Assembly: GCF_048159605.1 (NCBI RefSeq)
Contig: NZ_JBLREB010000001.1
Location: forward strand, 1,550,001 to 1,614,000
Direction of reading: 5' to 3'
DNA: 64,000 nt
Source of the DNA: Ectobacillus polymachus
Lineage (GTDB): Bacteria > Bacillota > Bacilli > Bacillales > Bacillaceae_G
Part shown: one piece after another, positions 1-7,669 of the stretch
Layout of the letters: every line of letters begins with the position of its first letter
Numbering within the stretch: position 1 is the stretch's first letter
Notes under the pieces: model-generated
The model's input: only the letters and a program-made list of their open reading frames with translations
The model's database searches: none
Told to the model about the DNA's origin: nothing
Position numbers and translations under genes: made by a program

Positions 1-30
1 ATTTACGGCAGCTATTCATACCAATACTCT

Positions 31-546
31 CTATTTCTTTGGAATAGCACCTTTTGCCCTTGCGATTTCTTCGAAGGTTTGCATACTGTTAAGAATGTAT
101 ACCTTCGTTCCAATCGGAATATGAGAATATAAATATTCAATATTCTGATTAAGCATTCGAATGCACCCACTTGAAATATATTTTCCAATTGAATTTGGTT
201 GATTGGTGCCGTGAATTCCATATTTTGATCCATTCGTACCTCTAGCATTAAAGCCAATCCAGCGCGTACCGAGTGGATTGTTTGGACTTCCTCCAGGAAT
301 ATCCTTTTTTATGTAGTAAGGATTCACTAGTTTACTTACAACATCAAATTCTCCCTCTGGCGTTAACTCATCCGTTTTTCCGGTTGCCACCGGAATAATC
401 GCTTGAATTTTCCCTTTATCAATATATGCAAGCTTATTGCTTTGTTTATTAATAATAATATAAGGATCTCCCACACGGGGATTATCCCCTAAAGGCCATA
501 TAGGTGACAGTGCAATCACTAGCATAATTGACAATAATTTCGTCAT
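31..546 (-). CDS. L,D-transpeptidase (YkuD family), secreted
   Basis: A 171-residue protein expected to cross-link or anchor peptidoglycan by L,D-transpeptidation outside the membrane. The N terminus (residues 1-20) is hydrophobic after a lysine and reads as a signal peptide or anchor. The rest is a YkuD domain with the family signature: His112-Gly-Thr, then Ser126-Gly-Cys128-Ile-Arg-Met, where Cys128 is the acyl-enzyme nucleophile. No LysM domain is present, so it is a minimal single-domain member. An AGAGGGA ribosome site precedes the ATG at 546. The downstream gene lies outside the window. Family assignment is firm; the cellular role (spore or vegetative wall) cannot be told from sequence. 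Confidence 0.92.
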   Translation of the reverse strand: MTKLLSIMLVIALSPIWPLGDNPRVGDPYIIINKQSNKLAYIDKGKIQAIIPVATGKTDELTPEGEFDVVSKLVNPYYIKKDIPGGSPNNPLGTRWIGFNARGTNGSKYGIHGTNQPNSIGKYISSGCIRMLNQNIEYLYSHIPIGTKVYILNSMQTFEEIARAKGAIPKK

Positions 547-754
547 AGCTCTTCCCTCTTTTCAAAATCCTTTTTTTGTATATTTCCCTATACTTTATTT
601 TTCATCATACCTTTAGAAAAACTTATAATAGGAAGAAGGATTCTACTATGTTCCTGTCATATTAAAGCTATACCTGTATTTTTTCATTTCTATCGGATAG
701 TAGTATGAAATACATATTCTCTATGAGCATACATACAGTATCTATAAGAGAGAT

Positions 755-807
755 TGTCAGATGTAAAGTGGATATTCTCACCGAAAGATAGTCGGAGCAT
801 TCTGACA
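755..807 (+). other. Candidate structured 5' leader (three-way junction)
   Basis: In the 298-base gap between the divergent genes at 546 and 845. TGTCAGA (755-761) pairs with TCTGACA (801-807); between them sit two short hairpins, GTG/CAC (768-781) and CCGA/TCGG (782-795). It lies about 40 bases before the small membrane-protein gene. The 10-mer CGGGATAAAG at 812-821 recurs at the end of the structured leader before yycC (24276-24285). No known riboswitch was recognised, and short stems can arise by chance. Confidence 0.35.
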
Positions 808-844
808 TATACGGGATAAAGTATGATAGGAAGGAAGAAGTAGT

Positions 845-1126
845 ATGCGACTTCGTAGCTTTGTCATTTTTTATGTAATCGTTTCCGTTCTTTATGGTTG
901 CTACAAGTTCTTATTCATATTTCTTAGGTTTCATGACCATAGTATCCTTTCCCCTTCCATTCTCGAACATATTGGATTTACATGCTACATGATATTTTCC
1001 ATTTCTATCGCATTTGCTTATTTAAAACGAGTACGTTATTCCATTCCTGTTGCATTATTTTCGTTAACTTGGACCTCAAATATCGTTTGGATTTGGATAT
1101 ATCTTCATATTCTTATCAATTTCTAA
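845..1126 (+). CDS. Small hydrophobic membrane protein, unknown function
   Basis: A 93-residue protein that I do not recognise. It has three hydrophobic stretches (about residues 5-27, 42-60 and 68-91) separated by short charged segments such as KRVR, so an integral membrane protein with three helices is likely. A purine-rich AGGAAGGAAGAAG sits before the ATG, and the gene ends directly in front of a 14-bp bidirectional terminator, both of which favour a real gene. It is one of few plus-strand genes here and is convergent with the ABC transporter operon. No conserved catalytic motif is visible. Confidence 0.7.
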   Translation: MRLRSFVIFYVIVSVLYGCYKFLFIFLRFHDHSILSPSILEHIGFTCYMIFSISIAFAYLKRVRYSIPVALFSLTWTSNIVWIWIYLHILINF

Positions 1127-1130
1127 CAAA

Positions 1131-1161
1131 AAAAGAGATGATTCTAAGAATCATCTCTTTT
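1131..1161. terminator. Bidirectional rho-independent terminator
   Basis: A perfect 14-bp stem (AAAAGAGATGATTC with its complement) around a TAA loop, A-rich on one side and T-rich on the other. It lies between convergent gene ends at 1126 (+) and 1173 (-) and can serve both. Confidence 0.92.
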
Positions 1162-1172
1162 CACTATAAAGA

Positions 1173-1895
1173 TTATAACATTTTCTCTAAAAATTCTTGC
1201 GCGCGTTTACTTTTCGGTGATGTAAAGAATTCTGAAGGTGGTGCATCTTCAGCTAGCTTACCATCTTCTAAGAACAGAACACGATCTGCTACCTCTCGGG
1301 CAAATCCCATTTCATGGGTAACGATTAACATCGTCATACCTGTATGAGCCAGTGACTTCATAACTTCAAGAACTTCTTTTACCATTTCAGGATCAAGCGC
1401 AGAAGTCGGTTCATCAAATAACATAACCTCTGGTTCCATTGCAAGTGCTCTCGCGATGGCAACACGCTGCTTTTGTCCTCCAGATAATCGGTTAGGATAT
1501 TCATTCGCCTTTTCACTCAATCCAACTTTGCTTAGAAGTTCGCCTGCCTTTTCACCTGCTTGCTCTTTTGTTAAACCTTTCACTTTAATCGGAGCATAGG
1601 TTAAGTTTTCTAAAACAGTCATATGAGGGAAAAGATGGAAATGTTGAAATACCATTCCAACATTTTGCCGTACTTTCATAATATCGGTTTTCTTATCAGC
1701 AATGTCTTCCTCTTTAATCCAAACATGCCCTGAAGTTGGCTGTTCTAATAAATTAATGCAACGTAAAAAGGTAGATTTTCCTGATCCAGACGGTCCAATA
1801 ATTGCAACAACCTGGCCTTGTTCAATCGTAGTTGTAATATCTTTTAGTACTTCAAGTTTACCAAATGATTTATGCAGTCCTTCAACCTTAATCAC
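1173..1895 (-). CDS. artR: Amino acid ABC transporter ATP-binding protein (ArtR/YqiZ type)
   Basis: The ATPase subunit of a polar amino acid importer, acting on the inner membrane face. All motifs of an active ABC protein are visible: Walker A GPSGSGKST at 34-42, Q-loop Gln near 84, signature LSGGQ at 137-141, Walker B ending in FDEP with catalytic Glu162, and switch His194. The 240-residue length is standard for the GlnQ/HisP/ArtM group. It overlaps the permease gene by eight bases, so the two are translationally coupled. The name follows the B. subtilis artPQR (yqiXYZ) set, which also neighbours the bkd region; an arginine substrate is inferred from that and from candidate ARG boxes upstream. 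Confidence 0.88.
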   Translation of the reverse strand: MIKVEGLHKSFGKLEVLKDITTTIEQGQVVAIIGPSGSGKSTFLRCINLLEQPTSGHVWIKEEDIADKKTDIMKVRQNVGMVFQHFHLFPHMTVLENLTYAPIKVKGLTKEQAGEKAGELLSKVGLSEKANEYPNRLSGGQKQRVAIARALAMEPEVMLFDEPTSALDPEMVKEVLEVMKSLAHTGMTMLIVTHEMGFAREVADRVLFLEDGKLAEDAPPSEFFTSPKSKRAQEFLEKML

Positions 1896-2559
1896 TTTTT
1901 TTCATTCTCCCTTCTATTGCTTTTCCGAGAATCGTCAATAGAATGACTAAAACGTAGTACACTGCCCCAACGAAAATAAGTGGTTCAAAATACGCATATT
2001 TTTCTCCACCGACAATATACGCACGGCGCATTAAATCGCTTGCTCCAATTACTGTTACAACAGCAGATTCCTTCGTAAGCGAAATAAACTCATTCATAAG
2101 TGCAGGCAAAATATTTTTAATTGCTTGTGGAAAGATAATATTCATCATCATTTGACGATAGGGAATACCAAGAGCCATTGCTGCTTCTGTTTGCCCTTTA
2201 TCAACTGCCTGTACACCAGCACGAATTATTTCTGACATATATGCTCCAGAGTTGAAACCAAAAGCTAATACAGCTGCTAAAAATGCACTAATATCATAAC
2301 CAGTAATTTGGGGTAACCCGTAGTAAATAATCATAAGCTGTAAAACAAGCGGTGTTCCGCGAAATACCGAAGTATAGGCATCCGCAATCCATCCGAGTAC
2401 GCGTATTCTAGCAATTTTAAATAAGGCAAGTAGCGTACCTAATGCAAATCCCATAATAGCTGCTACTGCAACGATTTGGAGTGTAACTTGTAACCCTGCT
2501 AGTATATAAGGTATCGATGGGACGATTTGGGAAAAATCAAGTTTCATCTCTACAACCAT
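1888..2559 (-). CDS. artQ: Amino acid ABC transporter permease (ArtQ/YqiY type)
   Basis: A 223-residue inner-membrane permease of the HisM/GlnP family. It shows about five hydrophobic helices and the cytoplasmic EAA loop (EAAMALGIPYRQ near residue 130), which docks to the ATPase. It lies between the binding protein and ATPase genes, overlapping the latter. The ATG at 2559 sits very close to its purine-rich AGAGAGGA; an alternative in-frame ATG at 2547 (MKLDFSQ) would shorten the protein by four residues, and the sequence does not decide between them. A 46-bp palindrome separates it from the binding-protein gene. Confidence 0.88.
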   Translation of the reverse strand: MVVEMKLDFSQIVPSIPYILAGLQVTLQIVAVAAIMGFALGTLLALFKIARIRVLGWIADAYTSVFRGTPLVLQLMIIYYGLPQITGYDISAFLAAVLAFGFNSGAYMSEIIRAGVQAVDKGQTEAAMALGIPYRQMMMNIIFPQAIKNILPALMNEFISLTKESAVVTVIGASDLMRRAYIVGGEKYAYFEPLIFVGAVYYVLVILLTILGKAIEGRMKKSD

Positions 2560-2617
2560 TCCTCTCTTCCAACATCTTTTCTTAATTCAAAATATTCTTT
2601 TAAAACATTCACATGAC

Positions 2618-2663
2618 AGAACACAATTTACAGCAGGGATATCCCTGCTGTAAATTGTGTTCT
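2618..2663. repeat. 46-bp perfect palindrome between artP and artQ
   Basis: Two 23-base arms with no unpaired loop, from AGAACACAATTTACAGCAGG through the centre at 2640/2641 to the exact reverse complement ending at 2663. In the artP transcript it folds into a long hairpin just after the stop codon. No uninterrupted T-run follows on the minus strand, so it is more likely a partial terminator or a 3' mRNA stabiliser that keeps binding-protein mRNA more abundant than permease mRNA than a complete stop. Confidence 0.9.
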
Positions 2664-2699
2664 CGATAAAATAAAATATACGATTTCAATTCGTCTATC

Positions 2700-3485
2700 T
2701 TATTGTACAGTTCCATCAAACCATTTCTTTATTAGCTTGTCCATTTCACCATTTTGTTTCATTTTTTCAATGACTTTATTAAATTCAGCTGTGTATTTGC
2801 TTCCTTTTGGAAGGGCGATAGCAGATCCAGATTCATCAGCAGCTTCTGGAATATCTACACCTTTAAGGTCAGGAAGCTGTGCTAAATATCCTTTTGCAAC
2901 TGTACTTTCAATGATAATAGCATCGACACGTCCATCTTTTAATTCTTGAAATAAATCTGGTACACGATCACGTCCTTCAATCTTAAAGTCCGTTTGCTTT
3001 TGTAAATCTTTTGCTTTCGTTTCTTGAATAGAACCTGTTTGAACGCCAACTGTTTTTCCTTTTAAGTCGTCCATTTTTTGGATCGTTCCATTTTTGGAAA
3101 TGACAACATTTTTAGCCGTGTAATAAATATCTGTGAAATCAGCATTCTTTTTACGATCGTCAGTAGGTGTCATACCAGCCATTACAAAATCAACTTTACC
3201 AGCTTGCATTGAAGCTAACAAACCGCTAAAATCACTATCTTTTACTTGAATCGTATATCCAAGTTCTTTACCAATATAATTTGCAACATCAACATCAAAC
3301 CCGATTGGTTGAGTACCTTTTGCTGTATCAACGTACTCGTATGGCTTATAATCAGCGGAAGTTCCCATTACAAGAACCTTCTTTGTACCATCGTTTGCAG
3401 TTGAAGAGTCTGGTCGTTTCGAACAAGCACCTAGCACCCCTATTGTAAGGACGCCGGCAAAAAGAAGTAATACTAGCTTTTTCAT
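2700..3485 (-). CDS. artP: Amino acid ABC transporter substrate-binding lipoprotein (ArtP/YqiX type)
   Basis: A 261-residue extracellular binding protein of bacterial solute-binding family 3. It begins with a lipoprotein signal peptide; the lipobox LGAC places the lipidated cysteine at residue 21, followed by a Ser/Asn/Asp-rich linker. Family features follow, including GTSADYKPYEY and PIGFDVDVANYIG. A GGAGGG ribosome site precedes the ATG. It is first in the transcript, with a credible SigA promoter about 70 bases upstream. The closest named relatives are arginine or glutamine/cystine binders; substrate cannot be fixed from sequence alone. Confidence 0.88.
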   Translation of the reverse strand: MKKLVLLLFAGVLTIGVLGACSKRPDSSTANDGTKKVLVMGTSADYKPYEYVDTAKGTQPIGFDVDVANYIGKELGYTIQVKDSDFSGLLASMQAGKVDFVMAGMTPTDDRKKNADFTDIYYTAKNVVISKNGTIQKMDDLKGKTVGVQTGSIQETKAKDLQKQTDFKIEGRDRVPDLFQELKDGRVDAIIIESTVAKGYLAQLPDLKGVDIPEAADESGSAIALPKGSKYTAEFNKVIEKMKQNGEMDKLIKKWFDGTVQ

Positions 3486-3534
3486 TTTGTGCCCTCCAAT
3501 TATATCTTTTTTCTATAGAAAATATGAGATTACA

Positions 3535-3552
3535 AATAAATTATTATTCGAT
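3535..3552 (-). promoter_or_regulatory. Candidate ARG box near the artP start site
   Basis: Read on the minus strand this matches about 12 of 18 positions of the ArgR/AhrC ARG box (CATGAATAAAAATKCAAK), and it falls at or just after the predicted artP transcription start, a classic repression position. The AT-rich context raises the chance of a fortuitous match. Confidence 0.35.
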
Positions 3553-3559
3553 AGTTTGT

Positions 3560-3587
3560 ATTTTAACACATCTTTATAATTATGCAA
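3560..3587 (-). promoter_or_regulatory. SigA-type promoter for artPQR
   Basis: On the minus strand TTGCAT (3587-3582) and TAAAAT (3565-3560) are separated by 16 bases, giving a start near 3553 and a leader of about 70 bases before artP. Confidence 0.55.
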
Positions 3588-3703
3588 TATCTATTTTGTA
3601 TTATTCACACTGAAAAGTAGTAACTTTTGTATTTAGAGTTAGTACTTTTCTATTTTACTGATAGCTATACTTAATATATATATTTGCATATCTCTGCATA
3701 TCA

Positions 3704-3721
3704 CTGCAAATATATTCATCC
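3704..3721 (-). promoter_or_regulatory. Candidate upstream ARG box
   Basis: The minus-strand GATGAATATATTTGCAGT agrees with the ARG-box consensus at about 13 of 18 positions, including ATGAATA and TGCA with correct spacing. It lies about 150 bases upstream of the predicted artP start; a second box at the start would allow looping by hexameric ArgR. Confidence 0.4.
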
Positions 3722-3729
3722 ATTTTTCT

Positions 3730-3768
3730 AAAAAAAAAACTAGAACGGTACGTTCTAGTTTTTTTTTT
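3730..3768. terminator. Bidirectional terminator after rsgI
   Basis: ACTAGAACG and CGTTCTAGT form a stem around GTA, flanked by an A-run of nine and a T-run of ten. On the minus strand it ends the sigI-rsgI transcript. Confidence 0.95.
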
Positions 3769-3776
3769 ACGATACA

Positions 3777-4778
3777 TTAATCTTGTTTATTTTGTTTCAC
3801 CTTGTGGTTTCCTTCATCCTGTTTATTCTGATCTTGATTGCCTTCATTTTCATTGTCCGATTTCTTCTCGTCCTTTTTCTGCTGACTTCCTTTTCCCTTA
3901 TTATCTGCATGATCAGACTTATTTGTAGAAGAATTGGCTGAGTCCACATGACCGCTTACAGCTTGATTCCCTTTATCATCATTTTTTGTATCATCTTTCT
4001 TCTCTTGTGTTTGCGGATGATTAGCAAATCCATTTGATGGAGGTGTGGACGGATCCATTGGAAAATGATTAGAAGGTAATGGTGACCCATCCTGTGTTAT
4101 CGTGTCAGGTGGAGAAGACTCCTGCTTTGAAGAAGTATCATTCTTCTCTTCTTGTTGATGTAAATAGGTACCAGTACTCATGCCTTTGTTTTTTGCTTCT
4201 TCACGGTTTTCTAGTGAACCCTTTTTTAACGTAAATGTAATATCTTCTTGTTTATATGTATCCTGAAGTGACTTGACTAGGCTTTCAAGCTTATTTTGCA
4301 AAGATGTGTCATTTTTATCTGTTAATACAGTAGTGAGAATAACGTTCTTTCCTGATGGCAACAATCCATCTTTCTCACTTTGCTTCAATATAAGTGGTAA
4401 AACTTCTTGAATCGGTTTCCCTTTCCAATCCTTTAATTCCTTTAATATTCTGTCTCCATCTGAATTATACGATTTCAAGTCTTTCACATATAAATGATCT
4501 GTTATGCTCGCTTCAATACTTGGGTTAGCATCTATAGAAACATACGCCATTACCTTGTCCTCTGGCTTGTAGAAAAGGAAGATTAGGAGTAAGCTTAGGG
4601 CGATTGTTACTATAGGCTTTAAATAAGGTCGTCTTATTGCAACATCTTGAGATGTAAAGTAAATTTCACTTCCAACTTCATACGCTATCTTTTGTTTTTT
4701 GCATGTAACAAAGCTTCCATCCTTTGTCAACAATACAACGCGGCGTGACTGTACTTCCATAACAACGCCTTTACTCAT
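3777..4778 (-). CDS. rsgI: Anti-sigma-I factor RsgI
   Basis: A 333-residue single-pass membrane protein that binds and inhibits SigI. Residues 1-50 form the cytoplasmic RsgI N-terminal beta domain that contacts the sigma factor; residues about 55-70 are the membrane helix; the following AYVSIDANPSIE segment is the conserved extracytoplasmic stretch of the family. From about residue 190 the protein is low-complexity and hydrophilic (Lys, Asp, Asn, Gln, Ser, Pro), with no carbohydrate-binding or protease domain of the type seen in clostridial RsgI proteins. It overlaps sigI by eight bases, so sigma and anti-sigma are made together. The signal sensed is not visible. Confidence 0.9.
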   Translation of the reverse strand: MSKGVVMEVQSRRVVLLTKDGSFVTCKKQKIAYEVGSEIYFTSQDVAIRRPYLKPIVTIALSLLLIFLFYKPEDKVMAYVSIDANPSIEASITDHLYVKDLKSYNSDGDRILKELKDWKGKPIQEVLPLILKQSEKDGLLPSGKNVILTTVLTDKNDTSLQNKLESLVKSLQDTYKQEDITFTLKKGSLENREEAKNKGMSTGTYLHQQEEKNDTSSKQESSPPDTITQDGSPLPSNHFPMDPSTPPSNGFANHPQTQEKKDDTKNDDKGNQAVSGHVDSANSSTNKSDHADNKGKGSQQKKDEKKSDNENEGNQDQNKQDEGNHKVKQNKQD

Positions 4779-5490
4779 CCTTCATCCCTCCCCCTATGTA
4801 ATCTTTTAAATACGTATACTCATTACTAAAAATAAGACACATTGCAATAATATATTTTCGATGACGCTCTAATGTCTTACGACTTTTAATCGTTTTTTGT
4901 TCAAGAAGTTTTAAAGGAAGCTTTTTCTTTTGAAATAATATTTCTAACAGTTCCTCATCTTTCATGAGTAGTTTTGCAACTTCTAACACATCGTTTCGAG
5001 TATCCTGATGTTTCGGTGACTCCTTCACAAGGTCAGTAAAAGAAATTTTAAAGTCTTTTAGTACGCTTTGAAAATGGAGGATTTCTTCCCTACGATTTTG
5101 ACTGTCCATTTCTTGCAAATATTCAGAGAGGGATTGCTTTGAATCAATCGTTTCCTGCACTTCATCAAGTGAAACGAATGTACTTCGCAATTCTTTTCGC
5201 AGATAATCAATGACATCTCGTTTAATAAGAAGTCTTGCAAAGGAAAGAAAGGAACTTCCTTTTTTATATGTATATTGCTGCACTGCTTCATGAAATGCAT
5301 ACAAGCCAATACTAAATTCATCATCTTGTTCTGTTATATATCGGTGTCGAATAGACGAAATGGTACTTAGAATAAAAGGGCGATAGTCTGAGATGAAGGC
5401 TTCTTTATCTCCAATACCTGCTTGTAGTTGGATTACTTTTTCTTCAATTGAGTGCCTATGCTTTCCAACATGTAGTAATAAACTTAGCAC
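4771..5490 (-). CDS. sigI: RNA polymerase sigma factor SigI
   Basis: A sigma-70 family factor of the SigI group, linked in Bacillus to heat and cell-wall homeostasis. The region-2 core is clear around YRPFILSTISSI and the following FSIGLYAFHEAV and FLSFARLLIKRDVIDYL stretch; the C-terminal HTH lies near KTIKSRKTLERHRKYI. I place the start at the GTG at 5490, because GGAGGAG sits six to seven bases before it and the resulting N terminus (VLSLLLHVGK) resembles SigI; the ATG at 5520 lacks a ribosome site. This gives 239 residues. A SigI-type promoter lies about 390 bases upstream, consistent with autoregulation. Confidence 0.92.
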   Translation of the reverse strand: MLSLLLHVGKHRHSIEEKVIQLQAGIGDKEAFISDYRPFILSTISSIRHRYITEQDDEFSIGLYAFHEAVQQYTYKKGSSFLSFARLLIKRDVIDYLRKELRSTFVSLDEVQETIDSKQSLSEYLQEMDSQNRREEILHFQSVLKDFKISFTDLVKESPKHQDTRNDVLEVAKLLMKDEELLEILFQKKKLPLKLLEQKTIKSRKTLERHRKYIIAMCLIFSNEYTYLKDYIGGGMKDE

Positions 5491-5965
5491 AGTGATCTCC
5501 TCCCTCCCTTCCAAAAGCACAGCAGAACGGCCACTTCTCTTCTAGAAGTGACCATTATATCATACGAAATTATAAGATGCCGTTCTATTTTTATTTTACA
5601 GTTCTCTTTGTTTCGTTTTACGGAAGATTGCAGACCCATTGTATTTCATGCAAATGACTGTTATTTTCTATCTATTTTGTTTTATAGCAATTTATTATTT
5701 ACTCTTGCTATGCTTTTCGCTTATCTTTTCTTTTATATAAATTGTCTTTCCCCTATTGCATTACATACCTCTGCAATACTTCCTGCTGCTTACCGCTACT
5801 TTTGCAATTTTTGATGAATGAATCCCTTTCGGATGGGTATCACTATATACTTTTGCCATTTTCATCACTACATATATTCGAAGAAAGAATCATTTTTATG
5901 GGGGTCAAACAAAATATTTTTTTAAAAATTTTTCTGAAGCTATATAAAAGAGGAGAAAAGACTAG
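5491..5965 (-). promoter_or_regulatory. Long sigI leader/intergenic region
   Basis: A 475-base AT-rich stretch without a convincing gene. It holds the SigI-like promoter at 5877-5905 and an A/T-rich tract immediately upstream of it (about 5905-5940). Plus-strand open frames here lack ribosome sites and are Phe/Leu/Tyr-rich, as expected of random AT-rich DNA. Nothing else recognised. Confidence 0.5.
5877..5905 (-). promoter_or_regulatory. SigI-type promoter (autoregulatory)
   Basis: On the minus strand ACCCCC (5905-5900) is followed after 19 bases by CGAA (5880-5877), the two blocks reported for SigI promoters, and is preceded by A/T tracts. It points toward sigI with a leader of about 380 bases. 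Spacing should be compared with mapped SigI promoters. Confidence 0.6.
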
Positions 5966-6016
5966 AAAAAATCGCCCTGTCTTTACTTACTGAAGTAAGT
6001 GAAACAGGGCGATTTC
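5966..6016 (-). terminator. Terminator after brxB
   Basis: A long stem with arms AAATCGCCCTGT and ACAGGGCGATTT (5969-6015), extended by TTACTTAC/GTAAGTGA with a small bulge; on the minus strand it runs into six T residues (5971-5966). Confidence 0.92.
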
Positions 6017-6062
6017 GTTTTATTTGCTATTCATTCATAAAAAAGCTTACGTTTTACTACAC

Positions 6063-6497
6063 TCACACTTCTTCGCAATATTGATCAAAAGACTGTTGCA
6101 TTTTTTGAACAACTTCCATCGGTGAATGTCCTTCAATTTCGTGGCGCTCTATCATTGTTAAAATTTCCCCATCCTTTAATAGAGCAAAAGAAGGTGAGGA
6201 AGGCGGATAGCCTTCAAAATAATCTCTTGCACGCTGCGTAGCTTCCTTATCTTGGCCAGCAAAAACAGATACGAAATAATCAGGTCGTTTATCATAATGA
6301 ACCGAATGAGCCGCTGCAGGACGAGCAATTCCCCCTGCGCATCCGCATACTGAGTTTATCATGACAAGCGTAACACCACGGCGGGCAAATGCTTCATCAA
6401 CTTCCTCTGGGGTCTTTAATTCTGTATAGCCAGCAGCACCGATTTCTTCCCTAGCTTGACGTACAACATCATTCATAAAAAAATTGAAGTCAATCAT
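6063..6497 (-). CDS. brxB: Bacilliredoxin BrxB (YqiW/YphP family)
   Basis: A 144-residue thioredoxin-like protein that removes bacillithiol from S-bacillithiolated proteins in the cytosol of bacillithiol-producing Firmicutes. The defining CGC motif is at residues 51-53, within MINSVCGCAGG. The start is the ATG at 6497, preceded by AGGAGG at proper spacing and giving the family N terminus MIDFNFFMNDVV; an earlier ATG would add 13 residues without a ribosome site. It follows meaB by about 65 bases with no terminator between, so it may be the last gene of the mutA-mutB-meaB transcript, and it is followed by a strong terminator. Confidence 0.93.
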   Translation of the reverse strand: MIDFNFFMNDVVRQAREEIGAAGYTELKTPEEVDEAFARRGVTLVMINSVCGCAGGIARPAAAHSVHYDKRPDYFVSVFAGQDKEATQRARDYFEGYPPSSPSFALLKDGEILTMIERHEIEGHSPMEVVQKMQQSFDQYCEEV

Positions 6498-6562
6498 TGT
6501 ATTCCTCCTAACAGCCTTATAAGGATATCTTATCAATTTTGATAGGGGAATTCCAACATTAA

Positions 6563-7666
6563 CTACTTGTTTTCGTAGTTTTCCATTAATTGCATGACGG
6601 CTTTCGTAACGGTTTGTGTTCCGTTCATAATATCATGTTCGTATCGACTTAATAATTGCTTCATTGCAGGATTTGAGAAGAAGCGTTGCTCCAATTCATC
6701 CCGAATCGATGAATAAAGCCAATGTCGTTTTTGCTTATTACGTCGATTTGTGAAGATTCCAGATTTCTTTGTTACCGTTTCAAATCGTTTTATTTCATTC
6801 CAAAAATCTTCTAATCCTTCATAATAAAGAGCAGAACAAGTACCTACATGTACCTCCCAGCCAACAGTTGCCGGTTGAAAAAGATGTGACATTTGAGAAT
6901 AAAGTCCGACCGTTTGCAGAGCACGTACACGGTTGTCCCCGTCCGCTTTATTAATGAGAATTCCATCTGCAAGCTCCAGAATCCCGCGTTTAATTCCTTG
7001 TAGCTCATCCCCAGCTCCTGTCAGTGATAACAAAAGGAAAAAGTCAACCATATCACGAACCATTCCTTCGCTTTGACCGACTCCGACCGTTTCGACCAAA
7101 ATTACATCATAACCGGCAGCCTCGCACAAAAGCATGGTTTCACGCGTTCTACGGCTTACACCGCCTAATGCTCCGCCAGAAGGTGATGGACGAACAAATG
7201 CATGTTCTTGCTGGACTAGTCGTTCCATTCGTGTTTTATCTCCGAGAATACTTCCTCCCGTTAACGTACTGCTCGGATCTACAGCAAGGACTGCTACCTT
7301 GTGATTGTTCTCGCAAAGCATGGTTCCGAATGCCTCAATAAATGTGCTTTTCCCTGCTCCTGGTACCCCTGTTATTCCGATGCGAATGGAATTGCCTGTA
7401 TCGGGAAGGATACGTTGAATAATTTCTTGTGCCTTCTGATGATGCTTTGCTGCATTGCTTTCTACAAGAGTAATTGCCTGTGCAAGAAGAGTGCGATTAT
7501 TATTTCGCACTCCCTCTACAAGTTCTTCTGTAGATACAGTACGTTTTTGAAAAGTTCTTTTTTGCCGTTTAGGCTGCAAAGTACCTTTCATTACTGTAGT
7601 TGCGAAAGCATCCTGGTTTTCTCCGTCAGTCGGTACCCATTCTGGACGTTTCATCTCTTCCTTCAT
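6563..7666 (-). CDS. meaB: Methylmalonyl-CoA mutase G-protein chaperone MeaB/ArgK
   Basis: A P-loop GTPase of the MeaB/ArgK family (367 residues) that gates adenosylcobalamin delivery to, and protects, methylmalonyl-CoA mutase. Visible motifs are Walker A GITGVPGAGKST, the switch/Walker B region VILVETVGVGQSE, and the guanine-recognition motif NKAD. The N terminus carries about 80 residues before the P-loop, usual for the family. A GTG at 7669 directly precedes the ATG at 7666; I prefer the ATG because AGAGGAA within the end of mutB is spaced correctly for it. It abuts mutB, so coupling is expected. Confidence 0.93.
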   Translation of the reverse strand: MKEEMKRPEWVPTDGENQDAFATTVMKGTLQPKRQKRTFQKRTVSTEELVEGVRNNNRTLLAQAITLVESNAAKHHQKAQEIIQRILPDTGNSIRIGITGVPGAGKSTFIEAFGTMLCENNHKVAVLAVDPSSTLTGGSILGDKTRMERLVQQEHAFVRPSPSGGALGGVSRRTRETMLLCEAAGYDVILVETVGVGQSEGMVRDMVDFFLLLSLTGAGDELQGIKRGILELADGILINKADGDNRVRALQTVGLYSQMSHLFQPATVGWEVHVGTCSALYYEGLEDFWNEIKRFETVTKKSGIFTNRRNKQKRHWLYSSIRDELEQRFFSNPAMKQLLSRYEHDIMNGTQTVTKAVMQLMENYENK

Positions 7667-7669
7667 CAC

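Noticed and set aside
982..1347. A 121-residue plus-strand open frame
   Set aside because: It overlaps the better-supported small membrane-protein gene, the bidirectional terminator and the antisense of artR.
5548..5993. Plus-strand open frames in the sigI leader
   Set aside because: No ribosome sites, Phe/Leu/Tyr-biased composition as in random AT-rich DNA, and they overlap the promoter and terminator.
5997..6008. AGTGAAACAGGG near the brxB terminator as a fifth AGTGAAACTT copy
   Set aside because: Only AGTGAAAC matches, no GTTAG or matching stem; it is part of the terminator stem.
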